Positions 1 to 12,784 of a stretch of 64,000 nucleotides of DNA are shown one piece after another. Both the position numbers and the translations under genes were made by a program. The notes beneath the pieces were generated by a model. That model did no database searches. It was given only the letters and a program-made list of their open reading frames with translations, and was not told where the DNA came from. This DNA is from Phyto melanocephala (lineage: Eukaryota > Arthropoda > Insecta > Diptera > Rhinophoridae): NCBI GenBank assembly GCA_941918925.1, contig OW799234.1, forward strand, positions 110,831,128-110,895,127, written 5' to 3'. Position 1 is the first letter of the stretch; each line of letters opens with the position of its first letter.

Positions 1-974
1 ATGTGATATCATCTCTCGATAAAAGTTTTATTTGCGTAACTAGATTATAATGGGGGGTGCAATGCCCCAAACACACAAAATTGTTTTCCTCCTGCATAGA
101 CTTTGAGATAAATTCACTATTAAACATATGAAATTAACTCTTTTCTTTTTAAGTTTATGCCACCCCGAAAAAATTTGTAGCTGCGGCAATGATCAAGGTA
201 GCTCTGTACTATATTTTACCTAACAGTTTTTGACCCAATCGAGTTCAGGGAGACATACTGATAGAAGATTCCGAAAAGTTTTCTAAAAAGTTGTATTTTG
301 TTCCATTATTTGGGAAATACAATGTATAAAACATTTCAATTTAAACGATTTTTTCCTAAAGGGGTAAATAAATAAACAAGTTAAATTTTTTCATCACAAT
401 TTCACGGTTATCAATTTAAATAACTATACTACTTATGCCCTGTATTATAATTTAATTAATTTTAAAACAAAAGCAAAAGAGGTTATTTTTAATTGTATAA
501 CCATATTATCCGATAAACAGCCGCCTACCGAGAACAACCCAAATATTTTATTTAAAGTTTCTGGCAACACTGACATAAAGGAATTTCATGATCAAAAGTC
601 ATTCCATACATTCACACATTTGTATGTACACGAAAAGAATAGCAAAAAAAAAATAAAAACTTGGAACAGAGAAATGAAAAACTGCAAAAGAAAGAAACAT
701 AAAATATTCGCATTATGCAAATGCCCTCCCAAGAGGACTCAAAACGAAGATTTATGCTTCTGGCTATAAAATGAGGAAAGAAAATAAATAAAATATATAT
801 CGAAGAAAAAACATTAAAAAATCTCTAAAGAAATTGTTTAAAAACTGGACACTGTGGGACAAAAAACTATAATCTTTGTCAACAAAAAAAATTTCAGGTT
901 TTAGGTTTTAATTAATTTGAGTTTAAATTTAAATTTAAAAACAAACTAAATAATAATCATAAAAGTCTTAAATA
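1..974. other. AT-rich intergenic stretch, no gene seen
   Basis: This stretch is A/T-rich with many homopolymer runs and frequent stops in all frames. No protein motif, RNA gene or clear repeat boundary is visible in it. Confidence 0.5.
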
Positions 975-2045
975 ATCATAGTATTAAACAATTTAAGATA
1001 TTCGGCTTGGCCAAATATTTGATACCCACCACCAATTTTGTGTACTTTTAAGCACAAAATTTATTATTTTGTTTTTAACAGTAATCTCTATACACTAAAA
1101 TATGTATCACTTTCTTTGTGTAACTTCTATTAATTTATTTTCCTAAATTATATAATAAAATCATCCGTAGAGCTATATAATCGAAATTTTATCACCATAC
1201 TTTTAATTTTGTCGGTTTTATAAGCTCTTTAGTTTTATTGATAGTGGTATATGCGTGAAGTAGGCATTAAAGTAGGCGTGGTAAATTAATTTCTGCTATT
1301 AAAGTAAACTTAGATATTTCAAAATAGATTCCTTTGTTCTTCAAAAATTTATAGAGAAAATATATGATTTTAGGATAAAGCGTTATATGGGAAGTGGACG
1401 TTAAAGTGGGCAAGTTGCCTTTATTTTCTAGAAAAATTTCATCATCACACATCAAATTCCGTCGCTTTTATGAGCTCTTAAATTTTATTAAAAGTAGATA
1501 ATGTTAGGAGTAGACGTTAAAGTAGGGGTGTAAAAGTAGCTTCTGCTAATAAATTCAACTAAGATATTTCAATATAGAGTCCTTTATTCTTCCACAATCT
1601 ATGTCCATGGACAAATTATATAAATTTAAGGTGGCCCGTTTTGTGGAAGGTGGACGTCAAAGTGGGCGTGTCACCTTTATTTTTTTGACATTTAAATAAC
1701 ATTGACCAGAGATCTATATATGCGAAATTTCATCATCGTACCTCTAATTCTATTGGTATTATGAGAATATGTGAGAAGTTGGCGTTAAAGTAGGCATATC
1801 GAAGTACTTTGTGTTAATGAATTTAACGTGCATGTCACCTTAATTTTCCGTTGTTACAAATCCATTGACCAAAAAAAATGTCTTGAAAAATTCAGAATTG
1901 TACATCTTATTTTGTCAGTTTCATTAAGTTTTAAATTTTCAGCAGACCGAAAAAGACACTGTGCGATATAAATTTTCGTACATTTTGATGTATAATCAAA
2001 ATGATATTTTTGACTCGGAAAATATACTTACGAAATTTATTTATT
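975..2045 (+). mobile_element. Family-A mini-me/Helitron-like repeat, 3'-truncated copy (A3)
   Basis: The copy opens with a decayed TCGGC..GCC hairpin and the ATACCCACCACCAATTTTG block shared with the copies at 19471 and 35510. It continues through the family's repeated 'aagtgggcgttaaagtaggcgtg'-type units, about every 250 bp. It stops near the 'tcgtacattttgat' block, before the (GTCY)n part seen in full copies. It has no mariner insert at the site (near 1125) that is filled in the other two copies, so it preserves the empty site. No coding capacity is seen. Confidence 0.65.
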
Positions 2046-2828
2046 ATTTTAAACGAAATTTTAAAAAGTAATTCGCAGTTAAGTTTCGAATTCCGCCTCA
2101 CTGTACACCATCACGTACACACTGTTACATGAACTGACCGTGCGTTCATGATAAATATAAAAAAACTAAAACTAAATGTAGACTTTTGAACACGCGTGCT
2201 TTTTAAGCAGCATCCAAGCGATCGTTTATTACGAAAAATTATCGTACAAATACATTTCAGTTAAAGGAATAAAAATCGGCATTAGCTAAATACAAGGTAG
2301 TGGGAAATTTATATTAATTTTTTAATGACTGTTGCAAAAATACTATTTAATGAAGAGTTGAGCAGAAAAGAAACTAAATCTACCGTTTTTATGACAATGT
2401 TGGCAAACATGCTGTATGGGAAAAAAGCAAAACAACTTAGCAATCTTTTAAAAGACATTTAATAGATGCTATGAAAGATAATAACAAGAAATATTTTTTG
2501 AATTTATCAAAACATTTTTAAAAAAAATTTTACGTAGATATATTATTCAAGTTAAAAAATGAGTTTCAAAAGTATTTTTTTAATTTTTCATCCAAACCTA
2601 GGTATATTAATAAGGTACTCGTACCCAATCAGCTGATTGTTTTTTTAAGCATTCACAACAAGTGCCAAGTTATTTTTAATAAAGCGTCTGCATCCGTCAA
2701 AATTACTTTTTTTTGTCTACGATAAATAATTTGCAGTTTCAGTTGGTTTAGAACGTTTTAAAAATTTCCAAAACGAGAATAAAAAGTTTTTACATTGAAG
2801 TTTCTAATAAAATATCAAAATTAAAGAA
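2046..2828. other. AT-rich intergenic stretch, no gene seen
   Basis: A/T-rich DNA between two repeat copies. I see no open frame with protein-like composition and no recognisable RNA. Confidence 0.45.
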
Positions 2829-3592
2829 AACAAGTAACAGTGCTATATTCGGCCGTGCCGAATCTTATATACCCTTCACAACGTGTAGTCATGCAATAAC
2901 AGTAGTTTGTATCACCATTCATCTCATAAGAAATACGTACATACATACATATATAAAAAACATACATATATAAAAACATCCCAATGTAAAATTAAAAATG
3001 TATGTAAAAAAAGAATTTAAAAAAAATATAAAAAATTAAAAAAAGTAATTAATAAAAAAATTAAAAAAAAAATAATTAAAAAAAATATATACATATAAAT
3101 AATAAATATAAAACAAAGCACAAAAAAAATAAAATAAAAAAAAAATAGTTATAAAAATATATATAATATGTTAAATAAGAATTTAAAAAAAAAATTTAAA
3201 AAAATTAAACAAATTTTTTTTTGGCTCAGCTGGGATTCGATGCCACGTTAACTCTAACCAGTATACACGTTTGTATGTATGTACATATGTTGTTGTTGTA
3301 ATGTTGTTTTTGTGAAAAAAAAAATCGAGGTGGTCGTGGGTTTTTGCTCATATCTCAGTTGTTTGTGTACCGATGTTTCTGATTTTCTACTCCCGAATAT
3401 TTCTGATATTTTAATACCTCACCCGGGACGGTGCGATGTCGGGAGCTTCAAAAAGTTGAGTTCAACACACGGGCAGACGGTCAGACTGACAGAGCTTTAT
3501 CGACTCCCCTACTCATAAGCTTTCAGAAAATATATACTTTATGGGGTCGGAAATTAAAATTGTAGAAATTTCACACGGAATGACAAACCTAT
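2829..3592 (+). mobile_element. Family-B mini-me-like repeat (B1) with an A-rich tRNA-like module
   Basis: Starts with AACAAGTAACAGTGCTATA, followed by the ATTCGGC/GCCGAAT hairpin and ATACCCTTCAC. It ends with the block 'gaaaatatatactttatgg' and the 'acggaatgacaaa' tail. Its interior (about 2955-3290) is A-rich on the plus strand and closes with a tRNA-like piece, which on the minus strand has a box-A-like TGGTTAGAGTT and a box-B-like ATCGAATCCCAGC. In the copy at 8018 the same module lies in the opposite orientation. The family appears non-autonomous; the Helitron-like (DINE-1/mini-me) assignment is inferred from structure. Confidence 0.65.
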
Positions 3593-4861
3593 GTGTGACA
3601 TCTACAGACATTTATACAAAAACAAAATGCATGTATGTACATACATACCTTATAAATACCCCTTGATACAAAATTTTTTAACACAGATTTAAAAAAAAAA
3701 TTTATTTTTTATAAACATAAGTCATAAAGCTTATTAAAAAATTTTCTATAAAAACATATAGAATCTAAATAAAAATTAATTTTATTTAAAAGCACACATA
3801 GAATTGGAAATAAAATTTAACAACTTGTTTATAAAAAAAATTTATAAAAACTATACAAAATATTAAGAATTTTTTAAAAAAGGAATATGTAAAAAATTAA
3901 AAAATTGTTTTATAGCGAATAGGGAAGTTTCTATCATTTTTGCCAGTGGCAGTAAGAGTCAGTTTTGCTTAGATATTTGTAAAGTAAACAGATGCAAAAT
4001 ACACGCCAATAACACTTAAAAAATTTAGAAGTCATATAACACGATTCAAAAGCAAAACTAAAGTTATTAAACGTTTTTAACATCCACCTGAACATTGCAC
4101 TCAAACTTTCATTGCATTTTTAAAGATATTTTCTGGTAGTCTTTATTTAGTTTATGGATTAATTTTAATTGTTTCTCTGATATTGCAGCATCAATAATAA
4201 CACATTGTTCACTTAAAATCCAGTTGAAAACAAATTTTTGTAAATTTATTTTTTTTTATTCTGTGCATTTCCCTAATAAAGAAAAGTAATTTTTTTTTTA
4301 ATTTGTATTTTTTTTTTCAACTTTTTTTAGGCAATATTTATTTATTTGTTATGAATAGGTCAAAACTTTTTTATTGTGGCAATAAAAAAATAACTAAGGT
4401 ATTAAAATTTTCCCATTACCAGTCGAGAAAAATACGAAAATAAATCAAAAACACTAAAAAAAACTTTAGTAGTGAAATATTTCGTTCTCACACACTTAGT
4501 GCGGTAGAAAATTTAAGTAAAAAGGCGACATTTTATTACCGTATTATATTTCCAGAAATATATAATATTTACATACAACAATGAACATATCGATCAAAGG
4601 GGACTGGTTTCGAAAACGCATTTCTCTGCTCTTTGAATTCTTAACATTCTGTACGAAGTTCAAAATGAGGTATTGAAGTCAGGTTTAAATATTTACTGAA
4701 AAGTGGTAGGGTAAAAGGCAGAAAACGTTTTTAAGGACAAAATTTGAAATAAATATCCGAAGTCATAGTTGCACCTTCTTTATATAGGTATTCGAAAATG
4801 TACACAAAAAAAATTTAGTGCTTAAAATGTTTTTTTTTTTTAATGTAGTGCCAAGGGTATA
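3593..4861. other. AT-rich intergenic stretch, no gene seen
   Basis: Low-complexity A/T-rich DNA with many poly-A and poly-T runs. No gene or defined repeat is recognised. Confidence 0.45.
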
Positions 4862-5035
4862 TGTAGGTTCGTTACTCTGTTTGTAATTTCTTAAATATTC
4901 AACTCCGACCAGATAAAGTATATATTTTCTGAAAGCTTATGAGTAAGATATAAGCATAAAATAATATAATATATTAATTAAATAATACTTTATGGGGTGG
5001 GAAATAAATATTGCAGAAGGTGAAGGGTATATAAA
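4862..5035. mobile_element. Two short family-B repeat fragments
   Basis: 4870-4960 matches, on the minus strand, the 3' block of family B (from 'gtttgtaatttct' to 'ttttctgaaagcttatga'). 4985-5030 matches the plus-strand tail, including 'actttatggggt' and GGTGAAGGGTATA. The two pieces point in opposite directions, so this is a scrambled relic. Confidence 0.45.
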
Positions 5036-5157
5036 TATCGATTATAAATTTATAGTAGTATAATAAATTTATACAGTTTTTATAAACAGTTTGTTATTAT
5101 TATTTAATTCCAACAACTTTTTAATATATACATAATAATGATGTAGGGTATTATATG

Positions 5158-6502
5158 CACGCAAAGAAAACCATGGTTACAACATGATCACGACGGTCAT
5201 ATTATTTTTTCTAAAACAATATTTGGTTGCCGAAAACAAGTAATAGTTATTTTTGTTTCATTTCATCATATATTTTGTCACGATAATCAAGCATTTGATT
5301 AAAATTTATCATTTAATGTTTACTTTTCGTAAAAATTTCAAAATGGTTATCATTTAAAAATAGTATGATTTAAAAAAATAATCCAACAAAAATAATATTA
5401 TATTCAAAAGCATTAAAAATTAAAAATAATCATTAAATAATAAGTGAGACAACAGTATGATTACAAATTAATCAAGCTATGATTTCTTTTTAATAATAAT
5501 TTGATTTCAACTGTTCTTCTTCTTGCTGAATAAATTTTTATTATTTTAAAAGTTTGAGATGTCAAAAAAATGAACAAAAATTTTAAGAAATTAAAGAAAA
5601 TTTACAAATAAACGATAAAATGTAAAAAAATATTGGTGTACAAATTGCAATTAAATTGGTAAGTACAATCAATATGTGTATGTTACAGCAAAAGACAATA
5701 ATTCGCCGTTAAAAGCAAAGCAAAGATTGCTGATTTCAATTGTAGTCATATTTATGATTATTGAATGATACTTTAATCAAACATAATAATGATAACTGGT
5801 AACCAGCGTTGCCGTTTTTGGTTATTTATAACCAAAATTGGTTATTTTTTTTGCCAATGTGTAGATGTGTATTTTTTTTCCTTTTTGGTTACTTTTTTAA
5901 AGCCCAAAATTCAGTAGTATTTAATATGTTTTATTTATAAATCATGTTCTTATATGTACTTTTAACATTGCAATGTTCTCAGTGACAATGTTTAGACAAC
6001 ATTGTTAGCACTTGAAACCCTATTTCTTTTAGCAAATTATCAACTCTGGAGTACGAAAAATACATGACTGTTTTAAAAAACAAGTACAAGTACAAATATT
6101 TTTATATTGTTTTAAAATTTAAAATAAATAAAAATTTTATTTTAAATAAAAGCCTTTTATTTATTTATCGTTATTTGTAATAAAATCACCTTTAAGTTTT
6201 TTTATGTTACTTGATACGTAAGACTTGAATTTTTGGTTTATTTTTAGTTCATAATTCATTCGTAAAGTACAAATATTTTTTATATTAAAATGTAAAACCA
6301 ATTTGAAATAAATCATATATTTTAATTTTGGTTACTTTTTTTTTATTTGGTTACTTTTTGAAGTAATTTTGGTTGTAATTTTTTTTTGGTCGTGGCAACA
6401 CTGCTGGTAACCATTATTATTTTTAACCATAATCATACAATTCAATCACAGTATTTTGCTCTTCGATTATGGTTACCACAACCATATTTTTTCTTTGCGT
6501 GT
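5158..6502. mobile_element. Non-autonomous DNA transposon with CACGCAAAGAAAA inverted ends
   Basis: The left end CACGCAAAGAAAACCATGGT and the reverse complement of the right end share CACGCAAAGAAAA and a following ATGGTT..GGTTAC region, giving imperfect inverted repeats of about 25 bp. Without the nested hAT element (5804-6403) the unit is about 745 bp. No transposase frame is present and I could not find a convincing target-site duplication, so the superfamily is open. Confidence 0.45.
5804..6403. mobile_element. Non-autonomous hAT-type element, 600 bp, with 8-bp target duplication
   Basis: The left end CAGCGTTGCC and the right end GGCAACACTG are inverted relatives of the common hAT terminus CAGTGTTGCC. 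The flanks CTGGTAAC at 5796-5803 and 6404-6411 are an exact 8-bp direct repeat, the hAT target-site length. The interior is AT-rich with repeated GGTTA(C/T)TTTTT motifs and no transposase. It is inserted inside the larger inverted-repeat element at 5158-6502. Confidence 0.7.
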
Positions 6503-8017
6503 TGTGGATATCAATATTTTTATGCAGTTTAAATTAAAATCCGTCCCTATTTAGTTATTTACAATTGAAAAATCATAAAAAAACTCCCTTTATCAAAACT
6601 AATCTAATCTTTACATTTTTTAATCCAATACTTGTATGTCACAGGTGTTGACGTAACTTTTTCATTCTCACAAACTTTAAAGTATTTATTTTAACGGTGA
6701 TATTTATTGCTTACAACAATTTAACAATTAACACAGTGTTAAGAAACTTAAAATTACTCGTTGCCTTAGCAAGAAAAAAAAACAAAATTCATTTTACAAC
6801 TTAAAAACGTCAAACAAAAGTTTTATTATGAATAAGAATTTACATAATAGAATATAAAGAAACCTAATAACAACGGTTATTTATAAATCAAATATGTATA
6901 CAAATTAAATAAACAAATATTTACTTTGTGGTCTAACGTTTAAGTTGGTTTTGTCGGTTTGTTGTGTTGTTGTGATTGTTTGAAATTTTAAAGCAGACAA
7001 CCGCAATAATTATTATCATTATTATTATTAAAAATTTTTTATATAAAAATAACTCCAAAATGTTTGCCTAAGTTAACTTGTGGAAAATATGTTATTAATG
7101 GTAGTTAAGATAAACTTTAAAGCAGGCATCTACTATTTGAATGCAATCCTATCTGCCTTAATTTCCTTTTGAACAACAATTATGACGCTAGTGTTAAGTG
7201 CAACATTTGTTTTTTTTTTTTTTTTTTTTTTTGAATAAGAAAGTGTGTTAAAAGATTTTATTTTTATATCTAAGAATAAATCAAAAAAAAAAAATAGTAT
7301 TTTATTACGTTAAAAGACATGCTTTTCTAATTAACATATTTCATTTAAATGACTTAGTATTTAATACTCAATGTTGAATATTAACACATTCGTTTACGAA
7401 AATTGATGGTGTTATAATGCAACACATACGTATTTACCTTTAAAGACATTAATTTTTTTTTATTGTTATTTTTATTGTTTAAAAAATTAAGTTGAGTATT
7501 AAGGTGAAAGTATATTTTTGGTTTTCATTACAAATTGCGGTAATTTAACTTTTTCATTTGAAAAACTTTAACTAAAACGTGATTTTAATAATAATTGAGA
7601 AAGGTTTTGATATACAATGAACGAAAAATTAAATATAACATCTTTCGATTTTTCTGTATGGGATTATTCATCGTTAAATAAAAAATTTAGATCCTAACAT
7701 TGACTCGATTGATCTAAAAAACGTCCAAATGATATTTCTCATAACATGAGTGCAAGTTATATATTGTTAAATATATTGTTTCATTCACAACCTCCCATTG
7801 TATTTTGTTTTATTTATTACAATAAAGATTTTTATTTACTCGTGAACACAGTTTCTGTTGTATTTGTTATACGTTGTATTGTTAAACGCAAATGAAAAAT
7901 TAGGAATTTAAAAGTTGACCAACTCTTCCATTTGCAAAGTTACAAAAAGTATTTTCTAACAAATATTAGAAATTGTTTTTAGCAATTTTATTTAAAATAA
8001 CAAATCAATTGAATTAA
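6503..8017. other. AT-rich intergenic stretch with a poly-T tract
   Basis: No gene is seen. It contains a pure T run of over 20 bp near 7209-7231 and several ATT/TTA microsatellite-like stretches (for example near 7010-7030). Confidence 0.45.
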
Positions 8018-8765
8018 AACAAGTAACAGTGCTATATTCGGCCGTGCCGAATCTTATATACCCTTCACAACGTGTAGTCATGCAATAACAATTGTTTATA
8101 TCACCATTCATCCCATATAAAATACTTGCATACGTACACGTTAGAATAAATGTGGCATCGAGTCCCAGCTGAGCCAAAAAAATTTTATTTTATTTTATTT
8201 AATATATTATTTATATTTTATTATTTTTTTTTATATTTTTTTTAAATTTTTTTAAAAAATTTTTTTAAATTTTTTTAAATTTTTTTAAAAATTTTTTTTT
8301 GTAGTTTTTTTTTATTATTTTTTTCTTATTTTTAATATTTTTTTTTTTTGTAATTTTTTTTGTTTGGTATGTTTTTTACATGTATGTATGTATGTATGTT
8401 GTTGTTGTAATTGTGAAAAAAAACGAGGTGGTCGTGGTTTTTTGCTCATATCTCAGAAAGTTATGGGGCGATTGTGCTGAATTTCAATAGCGATTCATTC
8501 CTGGATATTTCCAAGAGATTGATACCATATACAGATCTAAGGAATATATAGTTGCTTCTAAAAGTTGATTTCAACCAACACACGGACAGACGGGCAGACG
8601 GACAGACGGATAGACGGACAGACGGTCAGGGCTTAATCGACTCCTCTATTCATAAGCTTTCAGAAAATATATACTTTATGGGGTCGGAAATGAAAATTGT
8701 AGAAATTACAAACGGAATGACAAAGCTATATATACCCTTGTGCACCACAGGTGAAGGGTATAAAA
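8018..8765 (+). mobile_element. Family-B repeat (B2), module inverted relative to B1
   Basis: Complete copy, from AACAAGTAACAGTGCTATA with hairpin to the closing GGTGAAGGGTATA. It contains a GACAGACGGACAGACGG array, i.e. (GTCY)n on the other strand. The interior at about 8135-8390 begins with the tRNA-like TGGCATCGAGTCCCAGC and runs into T-rich DNA. That is the reverse complement of the arrangement in the copy at 2829, although the outer flanks are in the same orientation in both. Confidence 0.7.
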
Positions 8766-10111
8766 ATATAATATTTTTTTATAATTATTTTGAGAGCAAA
8801 AACTATTTTTGATTTAACAAAAAATATTCATTTTCTATCCTTGTATAGATCAGAGATCTGCAACGAATACTAATGAAGTAAGTCAACTTGAATCATTATT
8901 TCGTTGATTTATACGCATTCAAACTTATTAAAAAGTCTTCACTACTTATACGCACTTTTAAATGAAAGGTACTTACAGTATTCATATTCATCAAGTATTG
9001 TCGTTCATGCAAAATAAAAAGACGACCAAAAGCACGTATGACTCGCGTAGTCATTATGATGTTGTGTGTTTTAACTAGGCTTGCCAGATAACAATTTTGC
9101 ATTCACCATAATAATTGTGGATTGTTAAAATAATAGACAATTTAAATTTTATAAAATAATACAAAAACAACAAGCAAAAAAGTGCTTGCTTTAATGTCTG
9201 TTTAAGAGATTTTGTTTTTGCGTATTATCTTTTAAATTTAAGTAAGCAGTTTTTTAATTTGCTGCAAAAAATTTAAACATGAAAATAAAAAACACAAAAT
9301 AACTGTTATTGTTTACCTCCTATTATAGAAGCCAACCAAAACTTAGCCTAAAGGCCATAATCAGTTGCATCTATTTAACAATTAAATAGTGATACTTGCC
9401 AAAATTGTATATTACACATTGTAACATTGTAAATTTTCTGGCGGCCAAAAAATATCTTTCACTCTTCGACCTGGCAACATTTTTTATTCTTTATACAAAT
9501 ATAAGCTGGTTATGTTTTTGTTGTTGCATCAACTTGAATCATTCTATGAAGATAAGTAGTTTCTTAAAAATATGAATCAACGTGAGAAGTCTTGCAAATC
9601 ATATAAATATGGGACGCTATAAATATAAGTACAACGTAGTACTTATGTTCATTGTGTGTTGTACTTATAAATCAATGTTGTTGTAGGTATGCGTACGTCA
9701 GCTTAGTTAAATTTCAATGATTTATACGCACTTATACTCAAGTTTTATGACTCACCATGAAAATTGAAAAAACGACTCAAAGCCGATCACTACAACACTT
9801 TAAAAATGTAGGAAATGAAATTGTATTGTTATATAAAAGATGATCATAAGCAAAATACATATCTAGACTGAGACCACCTGATTACATATTTTACACCTTC
9901 AGTTAAAAACTTAAATGGTTTTAATAAATACATTTTATATATTTAAGTTCGAAACTAAATAAATAAAATTATATAGAGCGCTTATTTCAACTCTTCAAAT
10001 GTGCGCATGATTTTTTACTTAGTTTAGTTTATTAGCGATATCTAGTGTTATTTAGCAAGTTATCGGTCCACATTTTGTTCATTCTTCAACTGTGGTGCCA
10101 ATAGTATAAAT
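8766..10111. other. Intergenic stretch, no gene seen
   Basis: AT-rich. A block near 9330-9360 ('aggccataatcagttgc') resembles one near 32270 ('aggccataatcggctac'), which suggests a further decayed repeat family. Nothing codes convincingly. Confidence 0.4.
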
Positions 10112-10930
10112 AGCTTTTGCATTGCATTTGTAATTTTTAAAATATTGATTTCCGACTTCATAAAGTATATATTTTTGGAAAACTTATGGATAGGAGAGTC
10201 AATTAAGCAATTTCCGAAGTTTCCATATGTAGTGTCAGTGTTTTGGAAATATTCAGAGATAAATTTCTATTGAATTCCAGTACTATCTTCCTGTAACTAA
10301 TTAAGATATAAGCAAATAAAAAAGACTACTTTTTCCTAACTTTTTAAACCCATAAATTATTATTGCTCAACGCTAGGATACCTCTAGCGACATTTGTAAA
10401 AATTCTTTGACAAATCTGTTACTAATCGGCAAAGTTATAGGCAAACAACATATTTTGAAAAATGATATAAATATATACTTGTTAATAAACATAGTAACAC
10501 GTAATGGCAAGCCGTAGTCTTGGAAATTATTTCTGAGAAAATCTAACAAATCGGCTTAAAACTTACTGAGATATAAGCATCAAAATAGAACTCCCATAAT
10601 TTTTCCTAAAATTTACAAACGAAAATAAAAATTTTTTAGTTTATAGAGAACCGATAGTTTCAATAGTATAGTATTAAATGAAAGGGATTGACTAACAGAT
10701 TATAATACACTATAAAAAGTTTAAATTCCATGAAGGCCGCCACTACCAAATGGCGTATAACAAATGTGTATATGAGTAAAATCTAGTATATATAAAATAT
10801 ACTCTCTTTAATCCCCTTAATATTGACATCAAATCAAAGGGCTTGACCAGTAGAAAACATTAAACTATTAACAAATGGCGTATATTTCCTTTTCTTAGAC
10901 CCATTAATATGGGCATTAAATTATTAAACT
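10112..10930 (-). mobile_element. Decayed family-B repeat, long form
   Basis: Read on the minus strand it follows the long-form family-B order. There are blocks ending in 'gggcttgaccagtaga', a CGCCAxxxTGG region near 10740, and then the 'aagtatatatttttgg' block near 10165. Many substitutions and gaps mark it as an old copy. Confidence 0.5.
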
Positions 10931-11724
10931 TTAGGCTATCTTTTTATATGTGCTGTGTTTCTGAATGAATATGGTGGTTTCCTGGTATTGCAACAAAGGT
11001 GGTTTAATTTGATATCTAGATAAACCTAAGACTCACTTCTTGCGAGCTATCGAACATAACCTAAAAAACCTTAAAAAGAAATTTGTTCTGCCTGATTTCA
11101 TGTGAACCCTGCTTACTTATGTAAAAACAATAATAGTTAAGTCTTCTTTATTTCCGAATTAGAAGCGATAATTAAAAAATTATTTTATATTAAAAAAACT
11201 CCAGCCAGAGGCCACAACTTTTATCAATTATTTATTTCCAGATACCCAGTTGTTTTAATTTTGTTCATATACGAGTTATGCTTTAATGAACCTGTACAAC
11301 TATGCATTAAATATTAGAATTAACTGAAGTTTGTGGCATTAACAAGCTTTATTAACACATGTATTAAATTTAGAAAGATAAAATAAATATTTTAACTCAG
11401 ATGAATGATTAGAGTTTGTGTCAACGTTACCTTCGAACACGCAATAAAGTAAGTGGTAAAATGACATTGGATTGTGACAATGAAATATTTTAAATAAATT
11501 TTAAATTTTTCATTTAAAAAAAATAAATTGATAATATTAATAGATAAAACAAGTTTGAGAGAACATTCAGGCAAGAACAACCTCAAACTGTCCTAAAGTT
11601 TTAATAGGATTTGAAGTAAAACTATTACTTCTCGTATAACTGAACTGAAATAAAATTTCAACTAAGCTAAAGGTATACTATTAAAATTAGATTTAAAGAT
11701 CAGGGGCTCAATTCTCGTTTTGTT
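10931..11724. other. Intergenic stretch, no gene seen
   Basis: AT-rich with short chance frames only. No motif was recognised. Confidence 0.4.
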
Positions 11725-12600
11725 GAACTGTGAAATGAAAAATGTTTGTGTGTCATAGCATATAGTGCCACCATATCTATAACTAGGTATATTTCATCGA
11801 TCCATTCGTGGTACCTGATTGGTTGATTTTTGTAGTATTTTAACACGAGCGAACTGTTAAATAGAGTCTTTATAACACCGTTTTCCAGATTTGGTGTCTT
11901 TTAGAATCAGTCTAAGTGGAAGGTGCTATATCTTAGCAGATCGTTCATTCTGACCCCAGATATCTCAGAAAGATAATCCAGTATAGGATATTTGCAGAGA
12001 AGGTTGATAACCGACTCCTCCTTCTTCAAATCTATACAAAGGCTTGAGGGAAGTTCTAACATATTATCTTATCATAAAGTAATCAATACCGCCAGCAGCC
12101 TTGGGAAACCCTTCCGATCTCGACTCGTGAGTTATGATGAGCACCACTCTACATGTTTCTAGTTAACGCCATGTTTCTAGTTTTTGCAACTGTCTAGCGA
12201 TCTTGCTTTAAATAGTTGCCAAAGGGATTGCAACTGTATTGAATTACAGATATTTAAGGCAGATACCCTCCTGCCTAGCTTATTCGCCCTCTAGTTGGCA
12301 TAGTGGCCTTTATGTGCGAAGACCCAAAATAGAGCAATTCCAGATAGCTTACCAAGAAGTGATGACTCTTTTCTGCGCTGAACGACATTAAGAATCCTAC
12401 ATGACTACCAGATAGCTAATATTTCAACCTAATATTCGATACATTCATCCGGAAGGCGAAAAGATAGCCCTATCTCTAGTTCACCAGAGAAAATGCGATA
12501 TCCAACCCCGCAGCCCATCTAGAACCGTCCGCACAGATTCTAGTGTCGAAACTCCCTATAAATTTAACCCTATCTAACTCACTTCTGGAGGGAATTAAAA
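11725..12600 (-). mobile_element. Non-LTR retrotransposon 3' end (RNase H-bearing LINE), broken
   Basis: On the minus strand, near 12535-12430, a frameshifted RNase H domain can be read: CADGSRW, then after a frame change SGELEIGLSFRLPDECIEY and VEILAIW. The acidic residues of the fold's first strand and the conserved RLPDxC..AEILAI-type stretch are recognisable. Decayed C-terminal sequence follows down to about 11950, then a 3' untranslated end with CAGGTACCACGAATGGATC near 11800. RNase H-bearing LINEs include the I, R1 and LOA groups; I cannot choose between them. Several stops and frameshifts make it a dead copy. Confidence 0.6.
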
Positions 12601-12784
12601 TTTTAAACGTCCTTTGAAAATCAAAATTACAAAAATTTACTTTAAAAATATTTTATAAAAATTTTTTTATATGTAAAAAAACTGCAAGAAAAAGTTGATA
12701 AAAGTCGAAGGACAATAAAATATTTTCGAAGTACAGTAATATCTACCTAAAAGATAATAAAAACATATGACCTAAGGGACAAGC

